Positions 1-40,482 are shown, counted from the stretch's first letter. The stretch is 64,000 nucleotides of DNA from Dirofilaria immitis (GCA_024305405.1 JAKNDB010000092.1:4059501-4123500), one strand, 5' to 3'. Program-made: numbers and translations. The notes: generated by a model not told the origin, from the letters alone.

Positions 1-914
1 CTAATGCTCCTAGTGATGTGGATGGTGAATTTGAACTACCAGTTCTGAAAAAATTTGAATACCTTTCATGCAAAATGATATGAAATAACATAATATCAGC
101 ACACCAGTAATTTCAACTATTAATAGAAAAAATCAATTTTATGACAATATCGCTTAACAAAAATGAATTTCAAGCGCTCCGCTCTACTATACATTTCACT
201 TCATAACATTAAATACTCTGAATATTTTCTAACCTCCCTTGATGGTAAAATTCTCAGTTATTCAAGAGACTGAATTCGCATAAATTGTAACCATTACAGT
301 TTGGTTGTTCGAAACTTTTCATTTTTTGGTTTCCTCCTCATGCTTTTTATATTCTCTTACTATGTCAAATGATATGCGTGCAAAGCTACTTTTTGAGAAA
401 CCTTTTCCACCTAAAGACAATTTTGTATAACATAAAGTCAACCAAAATGAAATTTTCCCAAATATTACATTCCTCAATCGATTTACTCAAGTTAAAGTAA
501 ACATTTGGATATTTCCTCAAAACAACATAGCATCGGGCAATTCTAGAAAGCATTTCCTATTTTATTGATTGAAATATCTTATGGTGCATATCCTACTTGT
601 ATTTTAGTAAAGACTACAATAAATCCTTTTCAACAATGAAGTTATAACTTAACCCTTTACATTCCTTTTATGATAAGTATATTAAAGAAAAATGATCAAC
701 ACAGTTAAGCTGTTAAGCTTTTACGTGAAGTATCAATTTTCACTAAAGGAAGGTAATAATTTTTAAGTGTAAAAATAGAATATCTCAACTGAAGTTACTG
801 ACTCTTAATTGGGTTTAAATTACACGCTCTCAATAAAATTCAGACTATCGATACACGCCCTCAACAAAATTCAGATTATCGATACCTTACATCAGTTCGA
901 TTGGATATACTTAC
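1..914. other. Intronic AT-rich DNA of the SR-type gene
   Basis: This stretch is downstream of the donor at 914 on the minus strand and is very AT-rich. Apart from the weak acceptor near 46, I see no coding segment. Confidence 0.4.
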
Positions 915-1089
915 CCTCGTTTTCTCTCTTCAATAGCGATTCGATCTCATTATCAGAAGCAGAATGATCCGAGTCACGTCTTCGTCGACGATCCTTATCT
1001 TTACGGTAACGCTTATCACGATCACGACGCTCGTCACGTGAGTGGGAACGTGAACGGCGCCTACGGTCACGCGACCTACTACGGGGCAT
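915..1089 (-). CDS. 5' exon of an arginine/serine-rich (SR-type) protein, partial
   Basis: The ATG at 1089 opens a 58-residue stretch made of R/S, R/D and R/K dipeptides (starts MPRSRSRDRRRR), followed by an acidic-polar tail with DNEIESLLKRENEG. The exon ends at a good donor (GG|GTAAGT) in phase 1, and the gene runs toward the left edge. RS domains of this kind occur in splicing factors and snRNP-associated proteins in the nucleus, but no RRM or other diagnostic domain lies in the visible part, so I cannot name the family. A possible further exon begins near 46 on the minus strand after a TTTTTTCAG acceptor and runs off the window, but its open frame does not match the phase of this donor, so an intermediate exon would be needed. 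Codon use is GC-richer than the flanks, as expected for a real exon. No frameshift is visible. Confidence 0.6.
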
Positions 1090-4000
1090 TATTTCCTGGC
1101 TGAAATAACAGTTTAATCAATTCTAATAAAATTTTCACTAACTTCATTTTAATCGTATATTCACTCAGTGCTTCAGCAAATTTCTCCTATTCATAGTTTG
1201 TAAATTATTCAATATAACAGGCACTTATAGTAAAATCCAACCACTCACTTCTTGCTATAAACTCTGCACTGAGCAAATTATCGATTATACGACTTTAAAA
1301 TAAATGAATATGATTCTAGAAAATCATCGGATCAGGAAGTTTATCGAAACTAATAAAACCCGTCATAATTTCGTGAACTAGTAATTGCTGAGATTATCTG
1401 ATGGTGCTGAAATTCTCTATTTACTTATTATTTCCTAGTTTGATTTAAAATTTTCCTTCAAATGATTAACGTATATTATTTCCATCGCTTCTTTTTGACA
1501 GTTTATAGTTTATGCTGTTCGAGAAAAATGATTTAGATTCAATATATATAAAAATTTTTCTGTTAACACTATGTCACTAGAACGCGAATTCAAGAAAAGA
1601 ATAAACTTTTCCGCAAGTCATTCACTTGCGAATTCCACCCTACAATCATTATTCACTAGGCAATATAATAATATACTCCGCGAATCCCACAATTTTTAAC
1701 AGATACTGCAACGAACTCACGACACTCAATACCTAATCCCATTTAATACCGTAATATTTGATCCATATCTTAAATCAAGCAGCTTGAGATCTTGACAATA
1801 AGTTGCAGCGCTCTTCTCGCTTAAACTAAACCAAAATTGAATGGATAATGCTAAGCAGCATGACGTTTGAATTAAAATTATTATTTATTGATAAATTTAT
1901 TGAGGGATTTTGTTGACGAATTTTAGATATATTTTAGAAATGACTCATTCGTTTAATGCTAACTTTAAACTATTCACGAAGCTTTGGACGTATTGGAGTG
2001 TTATTTCGATATGAAATAATTTACTTAAACTATAAATCATTCGATGATTTTTCTTGGTAATTTTCCAATTATTGAACTATATTCACTCAATTGTTTGATC
2101 AATCAATCGCTTGATTCATTGATTATAATCTTATATTATCTTAATTTATTGATTGCATTCTTATATTCTCTTGATTTATCAATTATATTCTTATATTCCT
2201 TTGATTTATCATTTTTCATTCCTTTCTTATATTATTGCTTAAATTTATTTAAATCTGTGAAATGAAAAGAATTTTGGAAATAGTTTGGTACAAATCAAAT
2301 ATCTCAAGCAATGTCATATATACGCAACAACTACAGCCATGCACAAGCGCGTACACACACGCATACGTACGTAAACATCCACAAATATATACACTTATTG
2401 ATCTACAACATACGCTGAAATCATCAATCACGTAATGGATCAATTTCTGGTTTTTGATTGTCGCAGAAATTTAATTAATAGGAACAGAAATGTTATATAA
2501 CAATTTATAAAGACGAAGTTAGAAAGTTTTTATAATATATGAATCTTAAAATCTAACGATGTCAACGATGATGACATCAATAAAAGTTCCGTTTCAATTA
2601 ATAAAACTTTGTCAGTTGCTGCTAGTATTCTGTTATATATATTTATTCTATTATCATTTATATATCTCTTATCAGTTGTTTTATTCCTTGCTTATGTTAT
2701 TCAACTAATTTTATATTTCTTGACCTTATCTATTATTCTTTTTTAAAAATTAATTGTTACTCTTGTTACTCTTGTTGATATTTAGGAAGTAATGCATGGA
2801 TCATCTCCATGAAAGCCAAGGTTAGATTAATAAAAACATTTATGAGGGATAATTTAAAATAATTATTCAATATAGAATAAAATGCGAATTAAACTCTCCA
2901 TATATCATTTTTATGCTCTTGAAACAAAAATTAATTGATATATAAGGAAATCTGAATTTAAGCTCAAATCATTTCTTGAAAAATGCTACATTGCTCATAT
3001 ATCTTACTTCAAATATCGATGTAAATTTTACTTTTTTTTCTCTTACTACAAAAGTTTGAATAATTCTTAAGCATATTGATGAACATTACGGGAGCATAAT
3101 CATATCACAGCGATTCAATGATTGAAACTGATGACAGCTGACGATTCGATGATTAAGCTTTTGCTGTTATTGTTTGCTATTGGAGAAAAAGAAGAGCGGT
3201 TGAAAAGCAGAAATGAAAGTTTTCGAGCTCTCGAGGGGTTGGCTGCTTGATTTTATATCGTTTTCGTTGGATGCCGTCATTTTGTCGTTCTTTTTCTTTA
3301 TGCAAAAATTTTTTATTCTTCGTTTTAGTTGTCAATAATTTTATGCAAAGGTAATTTGATTAACGTTGATGGATGGGACATCGAGAATGCTTGCTGAATG
3401 ATTTATATAATTTGATTAATTCCCGCCTTTCATATCTTTTCTTCATATCTTATATTCGAGAAAATTATATGTCCTTCGCTAAATGCTTCTTTCCATTTTC
3501 TTTAGAATCTTCAGAATCTCATGATACGGCATATTTGAAAATCAATATTTCTCATAAATCCGAAGAAATTTTAGAATTTTAAAGTTTTATTATGGTTCTA
3601 AAAAATTCAGGAAATTTTCTTACTGTAACGAATAAGGTTTAGCAATAAATTTGGTATAAAATCAATGTTAAATTCAATTTTGCTGTTTTAGTTAATCAAA
3701 AGTTTCGTCGGGTGACCTCAACGAAATTTTGAAGTTTCAATTTTCAACTTCAATCATTGAAGGCTGTAGGAAGGTTTTTCTTGTAAAAATTTCTTTTTTA
3801 ACATTAATCCATATTTATGAGAAAGAATGAAAATAGTATTTTCTGGCCGAATTAATCAATTATTTCTGTAGTCAACAAGCATGCACACATATTCTAAATT
3901 AGTATTTGCACGAGAATGTATTTCTTAATTTAATTTAATGCTACTAACAAAAATTTTAACTAATTTATTTTAATGCACTTAGATGAAATTTTTAGTACAC

Positions 4001-4640
4001 TATGAAAGCTTATTTCTTTTTTTGCCATTCATTTTCAGATTTTCTTAAAGAATACGAATTTCTAAAATTATTCATAAAAATTTTTATTATAATAATAACA
4101 AAAGAGCATATCTGTTTGTTAAATATATGATTCACTCATTCGAAATTTAAACATGCAATTAAGAAAATAATTGATTAAAACCGTATAAATCGACGACGAT
4201 CGTTATATTTTCAAATCTATTTACATCATATGAAAGAAACTTTCGCATTTCTATATGTTTATCGATGAATCAAAACTAACTTTGCAAAGCTGTCTTTTTC
4301 ACTTTTTTTTTTAAACGAATTGATCAACAAAGACAAAGTGGAACTGATGGAGAAACTTTTATTTTTGTATTCGAAACACATTAATCATAATAAAATTATT
4401 CTAGTTCATACAATTTTCTTGAAAAATGTCTTCAGCAAAAATTTCATCTGTTTTGTTTTGTTTATTTGTTTACAATTTGGAAAAGTTTTGTTTTCATTCT
4501 CTATGCATGCGTTTTTAGAAGAAAAATGAAAATATAAAGCAAAATGACAAGAATGAAATATCAAACATTTTCTTTTTTATTTTAGAAATAATTTAAGCAC
4601 AATTAAATTGGAATGTTTGTTTATTTTTTTAAACATAACT
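1090..4640. other. Non-coding AT-rich intergenic DNA
   Basis: No supported gene. Short open frames here are low-complexity translations of AT-rich DNA. The part just left of 1.9 kb is the probable promoter side of the minus-strand SR-type gene. A 30-bp tandem repeat lies at 2110-2229. Confidence 0.5.
2110..2229. repeat. 30-bp imperfect tandem repeat, about four units
   Basis: Units start at 2110, 2140, 2170 and 2200. Each has the form cttgatttat followed by a variant of tgattatattcttatatt. The fourth unit diverges toward its 3' end. Because 30 is a multiple of 3, the repeat keeps a frame open (repeated LDLSIIFLYS-like blocks); this is a repeat artefact and not evidence of a gene. Confidence 0.75.
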
Positions 4641-4644
4641 GTAA

Positions 4645-5760
4645 GAAAGGAAGGAAGGAGAATGAAGGAAGGAAGGAAGGAAGGAAGGAAGGGAAGGAAG
4701 GAAGGAAAGGAAGGAAGGAAGGAAGGAAGAATGGAAGAATGAAGGAAGGAAGGAAGGAAGGAATGAAAGAAAGGAAGGAAGGAAGGAAGGAAGGAAGGAA
4801 GGAAGGAAGGAAGGAAGGAAGGAAGGAAGGAAGGAATGAATGGAATGAATGGAATGAATGAATGAAGGAATGAAGGAATGGAATGAATGGAATGGAATGA
4901 ATGAATGAATGAAGAAATGAAAGTGAATGAATGGAATGAATGAATGAATGAATGAATGAATGAATGAATGAATGAATGAATGGAATGAATGAATGAATGA
5001 ATGAATGAGGAATGAATGGAATGAATGAATGAATGAATGAATGAATGGAATGAATGAATGGAATGAATGAATGAATGGAATGAATGGAAATGAATGAATG
5101 AATGGAATGGAATGAATGGAATGAATGAAATGAATGAATGAATGAATGAAATGAATGGAATGAATGGAATGAATGGAATGAATGGAAAATGAATGGAATG
5201 AATGAATGAAATGGAATGAAATGAATGAATGAATGGAATGAATGAATGAATGAATGAATGAATGAATGAATGGAATGAATGAATGAATGGAATGAATGAA
5301 TGGAATGAATGAATGAATGAATGAATGAATGAATGAATGAATGGAATGGAATGAATGAATGAATGAATGGAATGAATGAATGAATGAATGAATGAATGGA
5401 ATGAATGAATGAATGAATGAGAATGAATGGAATGAATGAATGGAATGAATGAATGAATGAAGGAATGGAATGAATGAATGAATGAATGGAATGGAATGAA
5501 TGAATGGAATGAATGAATGAATGGAATGAATGGAATGAATGAATGAATGGAATGAAGGAATGAATGGAATGAATGAATGAATGAATGAATGGAAGGAATG
5601 AAGGAAGGAATGAATGAATGGAATGAAGGAATGGAATGGAAGGAAGGAAGGAATGAAGGAATGGAAGGAAGGAATGAAGGAATGAGGAAGGAATGAAGGA
5701 GCAAGGAATGGAGGAAGGAAGGAGGGAAGGGAGAAAGGAAGGAAGGAAGAAAGAAACGAA
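4645..5760. repeat. GGAA / GAAT / GGAAT simple-sequence (satellite-like) block
   Basis: About 1.1 kb of purine-rich tandem repeat on the plus strand. It has three zones: nearly pure GGAA tetranucleotides (about 4650-4835), a GAAT array interspersed with GGAAT pentamers (about 4835-5590), and a mixed GGAA/GAAT zone (about 5590-5760). C is almost absent from the plus strand, so strand asymmetry is extreme. Long open frames on both strands (including a 375- and a 422-residue frame of H, S, F, I and P on the minus strand) are by-products of the short period. The changing unit composition suggests repeated slippage or unequal exchange. Confidence 0.95.
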
Positions 5761-14960
<9,200 letters not shown>

Positions 14961-17293
14961 GATGCAGATATCTTAAGCTACTTAAATTTAGAACAACTTT
15001 TGTGTGATGTTAATTCTCTCACTCTAAAAATTGATACTAATTGAAGTTTTCTTCCTTTCGGGATCTTTTCATCTTCTTGCTGATACATTCCAAACAAATT
15101 GCTGCTGCCCATTTCATCTTTTGTCAATTTATACTTTATATCTTTAATATTTCCTGATCATTTGATACCGTAGAAAAAAATTCAGAAAAAAAACTTATCA
15201 TAAGAGAAAACTAGTATAATTAATTCTGATCAGTTAAAAGCTCAAAAATAGCGAACTAAAAAAATCGGTTGGCAGCATATGAACAAAATTTTATTGAATC
15301 ATTCGAAGAGATGAATCGTTTTGTGCCTATTAAATTTTTGAATTAAAAAAACGTAAAGTTGTAAGGTAAAAGAAAACATTTTTTCGAGAAAAATTTAGAA
15401 TCTTACGAAAATGTGCTGCAAAGAAAATTAATTACTTATTAATATTCATTCATTCATTCATCGGAATACAATTTTTTCTTTCATATTTCTTATTTACAAT
15501 GTTAATTTTAGGCTTTTTTTGAAATGAAAAAAAGCTACGCCTACTTTCGTTCCTTTTCTGTTACTTCCTTTCTTATACATAAAATAAATTTATTTTCCTC
15601 AAATTTAATCTTATAAATTAAATGCAAGAAATTGTAGTTGGCAAATTTCCATTTGGATACAATACCATAAGCAATTAATTAAATACCAAATATTATTGTT
15701 TCTATTGTCCATTGTAAGTTATTAATATTACTTTCGTCGTCTTTACTACTTCGTATTTTTCAATTTTATTATTTTGGCTTCGTAAATTTATTGATCAACT
15801 CGTAAATAATTCTTATTTGTTTATCTTTCTTTGATATATAGCCTCATCTTGAATAGGAGAAAAAATATATTACGTTTACGATAGTATAATTTGATAGATT
15901 AATAAAAAGATAGATGATGCAATTGATTGAGACTAAATAAATATTTTTTCATTGTTTCTCGTAAATGAATTGTATTTTAAAATGATTAGATTTTGTAATA
16001 TTTTAATTTAAAATGTACAATTTAAAGTAATTTTGTCTATAACGTGGTTATGATGATACGGTAGTGTACAGTATATAAGTCATTTTCTGAAATTTACAAA
16101 TATTTATTGAAAAGATTTGCTTGGCATTCAATTTTTGTTAAAGGAACTTTCTAATTTTGATTAAAAACATGTTTAAATAATATTGTTCTATTTGGATAGT
16201 TCAACGATGATTTATTTGATAATAAAATATATAGTGTGAAGAATATCGCAACTAAAGATGATCTTTTCCTTTTTTCTTATTATTCATCAAAAACGAATTA
16301 AAACTGTAGTGTTATTTTTAAATCAAATAAAGTAGACGGATAGTTGTCAAAAATAATGTCGCAAATGAAATACGATCGAACATTTGCAACCACCATATTT
16401 ATTATGGCTATTTTCATCACAAGAGTTGCAATTTAAAAGCATACATTTGTTTCCTTTTGCTTCTCTGGATCTTCTATCATCGCATCCATGCATGATAATC
16501 GTTTTCTTACAAAACTCTCAAATGAAATCAATGATTTTGAAAGATATGAAGATATTAAAGTTGAAAACTTAGAAAGTTTTCAACTGAGTGCTTCTGAATA
16601 TGTACAAATAGCATAATAGCATTATTTACTGTTTTAACCGATAAAATTAATGGACAGAGAGAGAGAAAGAGAAAAAAAAATAGCACCGTAATGGCATATT
16701 GTCTTTTTGTGTTAAATAGAATTAAAATGATACTTTTTCTTTTGTGAAGAAAAAGTTTTAATAACGAGACACCCAACAAGCACATATCAACGAAAAAAAA
16801 AAAAGATGGCAGAAATAAAAGAGAAAAGGCAGTTTATATAATAGCATATTTGATGTATCACAAACCATTGAAAGATAGAACAAAAAAAATGCTTCAATTT
16901 TTAAATTTAATATAATTTTGTATTTCAAATTTTTTTGACAACATTCATCAATGAAATCATTGGGAATTGAAATAATTCAATTTTTTTTATCAAATAAAAA
17001 GTTTCGAAAATTAATTCTTTTTCCAAAAATTTTTAAATTGTTCTCATTCTCGAAGGAAAGTTGTAGAAAATGGCAAAAACAGAAAAATTATAAATTTGTT
17101 TTAATTATAATTATTAAATTGAAGGCAGTGCAAAAATAAAAATAAAATCTTTTAAAATAATTTTACATAAATGCCATTAAAAAAGAAAGTACTATTGGCA
17201 GCATTGTTATATATTAAGCAGTGTGTTCGTTTGTTGATATTGTTGTTGTATCCCTTTTGGATAGACGTTACAGTTGCGGTTTCTTCCTGAATG
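14961..17293. other. Convergent intergenic region between ace-1 and let-2 (3' UTRs)
   Basis: Both neighbouring genes point into this 2.3 kb, so it holds their 3' UTRs and poly(A) signals (several AATAAA-like strings on both strands). A short GA-rich run is near 16655-16680. No coding segment is recognised. Confidence 0.5.
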
Positions 17294-34402
<17,109 letters not shown>

Positions 34403-35334
34403 CTATAATAATAAATTTCATATCCAAGCGACAATGACTCTTTAAATAAATTTCTTTCTCTCCAATCTTTTTACGATAAAAATATTTTATAATATGTAAA
34501 AATTATATCTTATTTTTAAATATATCAAAAATTTACTTGATTTATTACGAAATAATATATAATTCTTGCAATTTTTATATTTTCTATGAAAATATTAAAT
34601 TAAGCATTATCAACTTTATTAACTGCAACTTTTAATTAATTAATCTATTTATTGTTACCAATGATTTGCTTACTTAATTATTATGCTGCAACTTGGGGTT
34701 ATTGCTTTAGTAATCTATCTTGATCTGATGGATGAAAACATACGGTAGCAGAGTTCGCTGCTCATGCCAAGTGCAATAAAAAGAGCAAATAGGAGGGCAT
34801 ATGGAATAACCAATTAGAATGATGAAGCACATGCATTATATTACTACGGTAATGTGGGAAATATAAATACTATTTCAATTTCTTGAATTGCTAATGATAA
34901 CCAATTTTATTCCAAGTTGTACTTCCAAAAATGATCATGTTCACTATAGCATTCTTTTAGTCAAGCGTTTGATTTGAAATAAATAAATTTAAATTGTAAA
35001 ATCAAAAATCAAAATATTCGGAATCTCATGTAATTCATTAAGAATAGTATAACAAATATATAAGAAGTAAAATCACTGTTTAAAATCTTCTCATTACTAC
35101 AGTTTATTATCAAAAATTTTATCATAGACAAGTAACTTATAAATTATTTTATGTGTTGGCAAAATATTACCACTGCTTGAAATGTCATATTTCATTAAAA
35201 TTTTATAGCTTGAATTAATCGATAAGTTTGTGAATTAAACGAATCAATACACCGATAAATTTGGTAAGTTTAATATGCACTGAAAAGAGGTACGCAAAAT
35301 AAAAGAATAAAATTAACATTTCTTAAAATATCGA

Positions 35335-35660
35335 AATACTAACCATAATAGTATCCTGAACCGCGTCCTCATAGCTGATGAGGCGGGTCAGTGATTTTTC
35401 ACGCAAGCAAAAAGTGTATAATATGCCACAGACAGGTAATTGACGGGACAATTTTGAATTATCTGGTAAGCGGTATCTGGAATGTCGATACCGGATCCAG
35501 GAAGTGAACAATCGTATTAGGAATGCAGTTTTTCACGTTATATATCTTTTTTCCTTCTTTCTTTTTCCCAGCTTCCGCACTACCTTCCAAATCGTCGTGC
35601 TGTTAAGCGGAACAATCAGTTGACGTAGCTCAGGACGTAGCCCTGATGATACTGCTACGC
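35335..35660 (-). promoter_or_regulatory. GC-richer patch upstream of let-2, possible 5' exon or promoter
   Basis: This roughly 325-bp patch is clearly richer in G+C than its surroundings and lies about 1 kb upstream of the let-2 signal-peptide exon. On the minus strand it ends in a donor-like ATTATG|GTTAGT at about 35341, but joining that site to the signal-peptide exon does not give the right phase. It could be an untranslated first exon, a promoter, or unrelated sequence. Confidence 0.25.
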
Positions 35661-36604
35661 CTCAGTAACAAAATCACTGCTCTAACAAAGAATATTTTAT
35701 TTTACCCTTCCGTAAAGAATATCAAATCGCGAAAATGGCTAGAGCGATTTTAAGGAGAAAAAAAAGATATGCTAAAAACTGTTAAACATCTTGAAACATC
35801 TGTTTCTGTATTTCTTAAAAATCTATTATTCACTCAAAGTAACTTTAAAATAGATAAACATTAGGATTAGCTTAACCTCTTTCCATCTGCAGTACCACTC
35901 ACTACATTTTTCCATATGTGGTACCATTCACTACATGTTTACATAAATAATGTCGATTTACAAACTATTACGATCGAAGAATTATAGCTAATAATATTAA
36001 TACTTGTCTTTTCCTCAAATGATTACATCAAAATAGTGTTTTATTATCAATCTTGCAAATATCATATCTATATGATCTGTGAATTTCTTCAAAATTCACC
36101 TAAACTAATATTGAAACATTCTAAAATTATTAAAGGGGAAATTTGTTATTTACGAAGTTAAAAATTGCTAGATAAAAACGGAATATTCTACTGACTATGC
36201 AATTAACTATGTATTAATCAACGGGAAACAATTTAATGACAATTTCTGGAAGAGCAATATCATTATAACCATTCGATTTTCTCAGATATCTAAGATACGT
36301 TTTCTTATTCTTCTTTAACCGATCAAGCGCAAATAATATTACAGGCAATTGCCGTTGAAGCAAAAGTAGCAGTACCCGCAACGTATCACTAGATAACAGC
36401 AGTTGAAGAGAAATCAAATTGAATTCTATTCTCCCTTCTCCTTTCCTCCCTCCTCTTCTTCGCCTCACATCCTCGATTGCTCGTTCTGATGGATTATAAG
36501 CTCGCATTTTCAAACTTTTTCACTTAACACTTAAATCTAGTCGATGAGATCTAGGCGCAGAAGTTCGGAGGTGGAGTTTGAGTTCCAAACATTTGCATTT
36601 TTCT

Positions 36605-36710
36605 ACTGCATATACATACATATGTATGTCAGTGTGTATGTATGTATATATGTATTTATGTATGTATGTGTATGTGTATGTGCATATCTATGTGTGTGCA
36701 TGTATGTGAA
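36605..36710 (+). repeat. TATG/TGTA microsatellite
   Basis: About 100 bp of tatg, tgtg and tata units with interruptions. Short open frames rich in Y, V and C here are translations of this repeat. Confidence 0.8.
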
Positions 36711-37235
36711 CGCTCAAATATTTATCCAATACGTAGAGAATTTAGCAGTTTGTAAAAAGAACTTATAAATGGGTCTATGATATATTCTTTGCATACATGT
36801 TGGGATATGTATGTTGTATGTTTGCATGCGAGATTGTCTTCGTTCCTACATGTCGTTGTTAATATTTGATTTGACATACTTTAAATGCATTAATACTTAA
36901 AGATTGAAGAAATAAAAGAAAAAAAAACGAAAAGAAAAACGGTTGTTTTTTTTTTTGGTCCAAAATTAAGGAAACGGTAATCATTACTGCAAGCGCAGTT
37001 GTAGTTGCAAGTTTAACAGTAAGCGTAACTAAATGGCTAACGACTGGTAAATATATACCATTTCTCCAATCTTCTAACCTTTCCTATTCCAATATTTACG
37101 AATTTTTCTCGAAATATATACACAAATTAGCTGGTTCTGGAATCAATTCGAATCGATATAGTCTGATGCGGTATGAACTAATCGTTTTATGATTCGATAC
37201 AAACAATATATAGAGCAGTTAAATCTTGACTTCCA

Positions 37236-37310
37236 CTCTTAAAAGAAAGAGAGAAAGAGGAGAGAGAGAGAGAGAGAGCGAAAAAGAAAGAGAAGGAAAA
37301 AAAGGGAAAA
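37236..37310 (+). repeat. GA-rich purine tract
   Basis: Includes an uninterrupted GA dinucleotide run near 37260-37278, embedded in a longer all-purine stretch. Confidence 0.8.
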
Positions 37311-38487
37311 AAATCATGAAAATGATTGCTATCGTATCACTAGCACAAGTATTCGTTATCAATAATGAAACAGTTGCCAGTGACAAATTTCTAATTGGTA
37401 AAATAGCAAACTCCAAACTTCATTTATATCAGATATATATGCTGACTAATCAAAATGCAACTTTACTCAACTTTAAAACATAATCACCTCATCTTTCTCG
37501 TGCCATCATGTCATAGAAATGGTAGCTTCTGTTATTTTAAGCAATTTTGAAGTTGCACTCTTTTCTTAAAATAAATTTGATGAATGGTAAATACAATGAT
37601 GATAATGGAACAATGTTCAAAGTAAAAATCTAAAAATAAAACTAATTTAAATTGAAAATTTTTCAAAATTAAAATTCGAATTTACGAAATAAATTTTATC
37701 ATAGCCTTATATTGAGATTGAAATGTGGTAAATTAATTAATCAATTATCAATTAATTTTGTTTATTTGGCAATCTGCGCAATCAGTTGGATTAAAATGAA
37801 TGGTTAGAAAATGTAAAATTCTTTTGAAATACTTATGCTTGACCACATTCGGTATCCAATTACATTATATTGAATGTCGGATGAACGTAAAAGTTTCGAC
37901 AATGACATTTTAGATTTGAATGAGTGACAATATCAATGAAACTAAGCGATCAATTCTAATGGCAATATGAATGAAACAAAAGCAAACTTCAAAATGATTA
38001 TGTATTATTGTTAGCTTAAAATCTAAAATTTTAATATCACTGGATTGCATTGATCATCAGAATAAATAATCCCATGCAAAAATTTTGAAAAAATTATCAA
38101 ATGATTTTAATAAATCGAAAAAAAAGATACATCCAAATACTATCGATGAAAAACAATTAATCAGTCAAAGTAAATTCATATTTTAATATGAAATCAAATG
38201 GAGATTTATTAAATTTTATCTATTCTAATGGATAAAAATGGTAACAGATTGATTTATCAAATTAGCTTTTTATAGCTATTTTTATTAAAGACAATAGATC
38301 TTGAATTTTTTTAAATCATATTTTATTTAATAAAATTAGAAAATGTAACACTTTTTTTCACAGTGATTTTTTTCAAATGTTTTTTCATGCGAAAAAAGAT
38401 TTATCGATTAAGTATGGTATATCTAAGACCGTTTGATTTCATATTAAAACATATCAGATATATACAATAAAATATGAAAATTTTTTA

Positions 38488-38488
38488 G

Positions 38489-38516
<28 letters not shown>
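38488..38516. repeat. AT dinucleotide repeat
   Basis: About 28 bp of uninterrupted AT. Confidence 0.85.
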
Positions 38517-38520
<4 letters not shown>

Positions 38521-40221
38521 GTAATTTGCTAAAGAAAAAATTTTTTTCGTTGCATAAATTAAGCTTTATTAAATAACCTTTGATGTTGATCATTTTATTA
38601 TTTCTAGCATATCGAACCTTTAATTGAAATACTAAACTTTCAGTAAATTTTAAAAACTTATTTTTTTTCAAGCTTTTCTTACAATTAGCAATTTATGACT
38701 CATCTTTTTAGTATAATTAACAATTCATGACTCATTCGTCTCATTTTACTTGATTTTTTTCCACTGCCTTTATATCATAATTTCGATGATAATTGAATGA
38801 TTCATGCAAAGTTCAGATATCATATCAGCTAGCTGTTAGTTAAATAAGATCATCATATTTTAAAATTAGTTTTAATAGCTATAAGAGTTATTTCTTGTTC
38901 TCTAATCAATCTTTTATGTTTTGTAGATATTTCCACTAATATCAATGAAAGCCAAATTTTTTGCATTTTATTAATATAATAGAATGTTCAAAATTTTTCA
39001 TCCAAAAAATATTTTTTTTTGCAAAACAAAAACAAAAGTTGTAAAAGTTTATAGAAGTGATCGATCACATTGCGACAAAGGCCAATAGAAAGCATTTAGT
39101 TTAAGCGAGAATAGAATGACTGAACAGAAAAACAAATATAACTAGCTCGTCCTGTTCGAAATTTAGATATAAAAACTTTTGATAATACCTTAAAAACATG
39201 TCTATTAATTTAAACAACATATTGCTAACAGATGTGACGAAAAGTGTGCTAATTAATAAAATATTAAGCAAGTGATAATGAGTTTTAGGTGTTAATCTAA
39301 AATCATTAACAATTATAAATAAAAACCAAATACTTGCTTAGCATAGACTATCTAGTTAGAAATTAATATTTAGCAACGGACATCAAACTTTTAAAGAATC
39401 AAACTGAAGGCTAGAAATAATTTTTTAGGCTTGGCAAAATTAGCATGTTTTGTCTATAAATTTCAGATAATTCAGTATCTTTCAAGTTTTATACTCTTTT
39501 AACTTTCTTTCAACTTTTTCTTTTTCGTCATATTTATTTTTCTCATAAAATCTCCTGAAAATTCCTTTCCAATTTTATATCCTCATTTTTAATTTCTAAT
39601 AGCTTTTGTTTAAGACAAAATTATTAAACTGTTTCAAATTTAAAAACAATGATATCCTAGGCACCGTTAAAGTTTAATTATTTTTGATCTTCGATTTTGC
39701 TTCTTCAAATGTTAATTTCCAACTAAGCAGTTTAATATATTAAATTTTAGAGGATTATTATAAGTGCCGTTTCATCATAATGATAGGCTTATTCTTGTTA
39801 ATGCGGCCAATGTTAAATGATCTATGTAATGAATTTGTTAAGAATTATAAATGAGGGTAAAGACTTCAAATTTTGGTGTGAAAAGAAACTCGACGTCAAA
39901 AATGCTTCCATCAAACTATTTATCTTTTGTTTACCTATGCTTTTGTCAGAGACAATAACTTTCTTATTCAATAAATTTTTAGTTTATAAAAGTTTGTAAG
40001 GAAAAGTGATACGAATTAATCGAACAATGCTTGAAATTTGAGAACAGTGTTCAACGTAGGTATATAGTATGTCGAAATATTGAGTTGTTGATGATTATCA
40101 TATGAACATTGATTAAAGGATTAACTGAAATTATGATCATTGATTGCATTTTCTTATGATTTGTTATAAATATCAAAAATTTAATCGCTTATTTTGTTAT
40201 GTTCAATTGCTCATTTTGTTG

Positions 40222-40482
40222 TGAGACTTTTGTCAACTAACATAAAAAATTCTCTTTCATTAAATGAAAATTTCAATTAATTAAATATCCTGCACTGCTT
40301 AGATTTTTTTCACAGATAAATTCATTCAGAAGTGAAATGTTTGTTTAAAGAAAATGAAAGAAAAGTATCACCTTTTTGATATAACTATTGTTAGCAGATA
40401 ATTCTGATCCGTCAATTTGATTTCTTAAAATCAATTCGATATGCCCAATAAATGATTTTTATGTTAGTTGACAAAAGTCTCA
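40222..40482. mobile_element. Short MITE-like element with 27-bp terminal inverted repeats
   Basis: Left arm 40222-40248 (tgagacttttgtcaactaac then ataaaaa) is exactly inverted at 40456-40482 (tttttat then gttagttgacaaaagtctca). The 207-bp interior is AT-rich and non-coding. No clear target-site duplication is seen. The size fits a miniature inverted-repeat element, with arms different from the 30572-31000 element. Confidence 0.65.
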
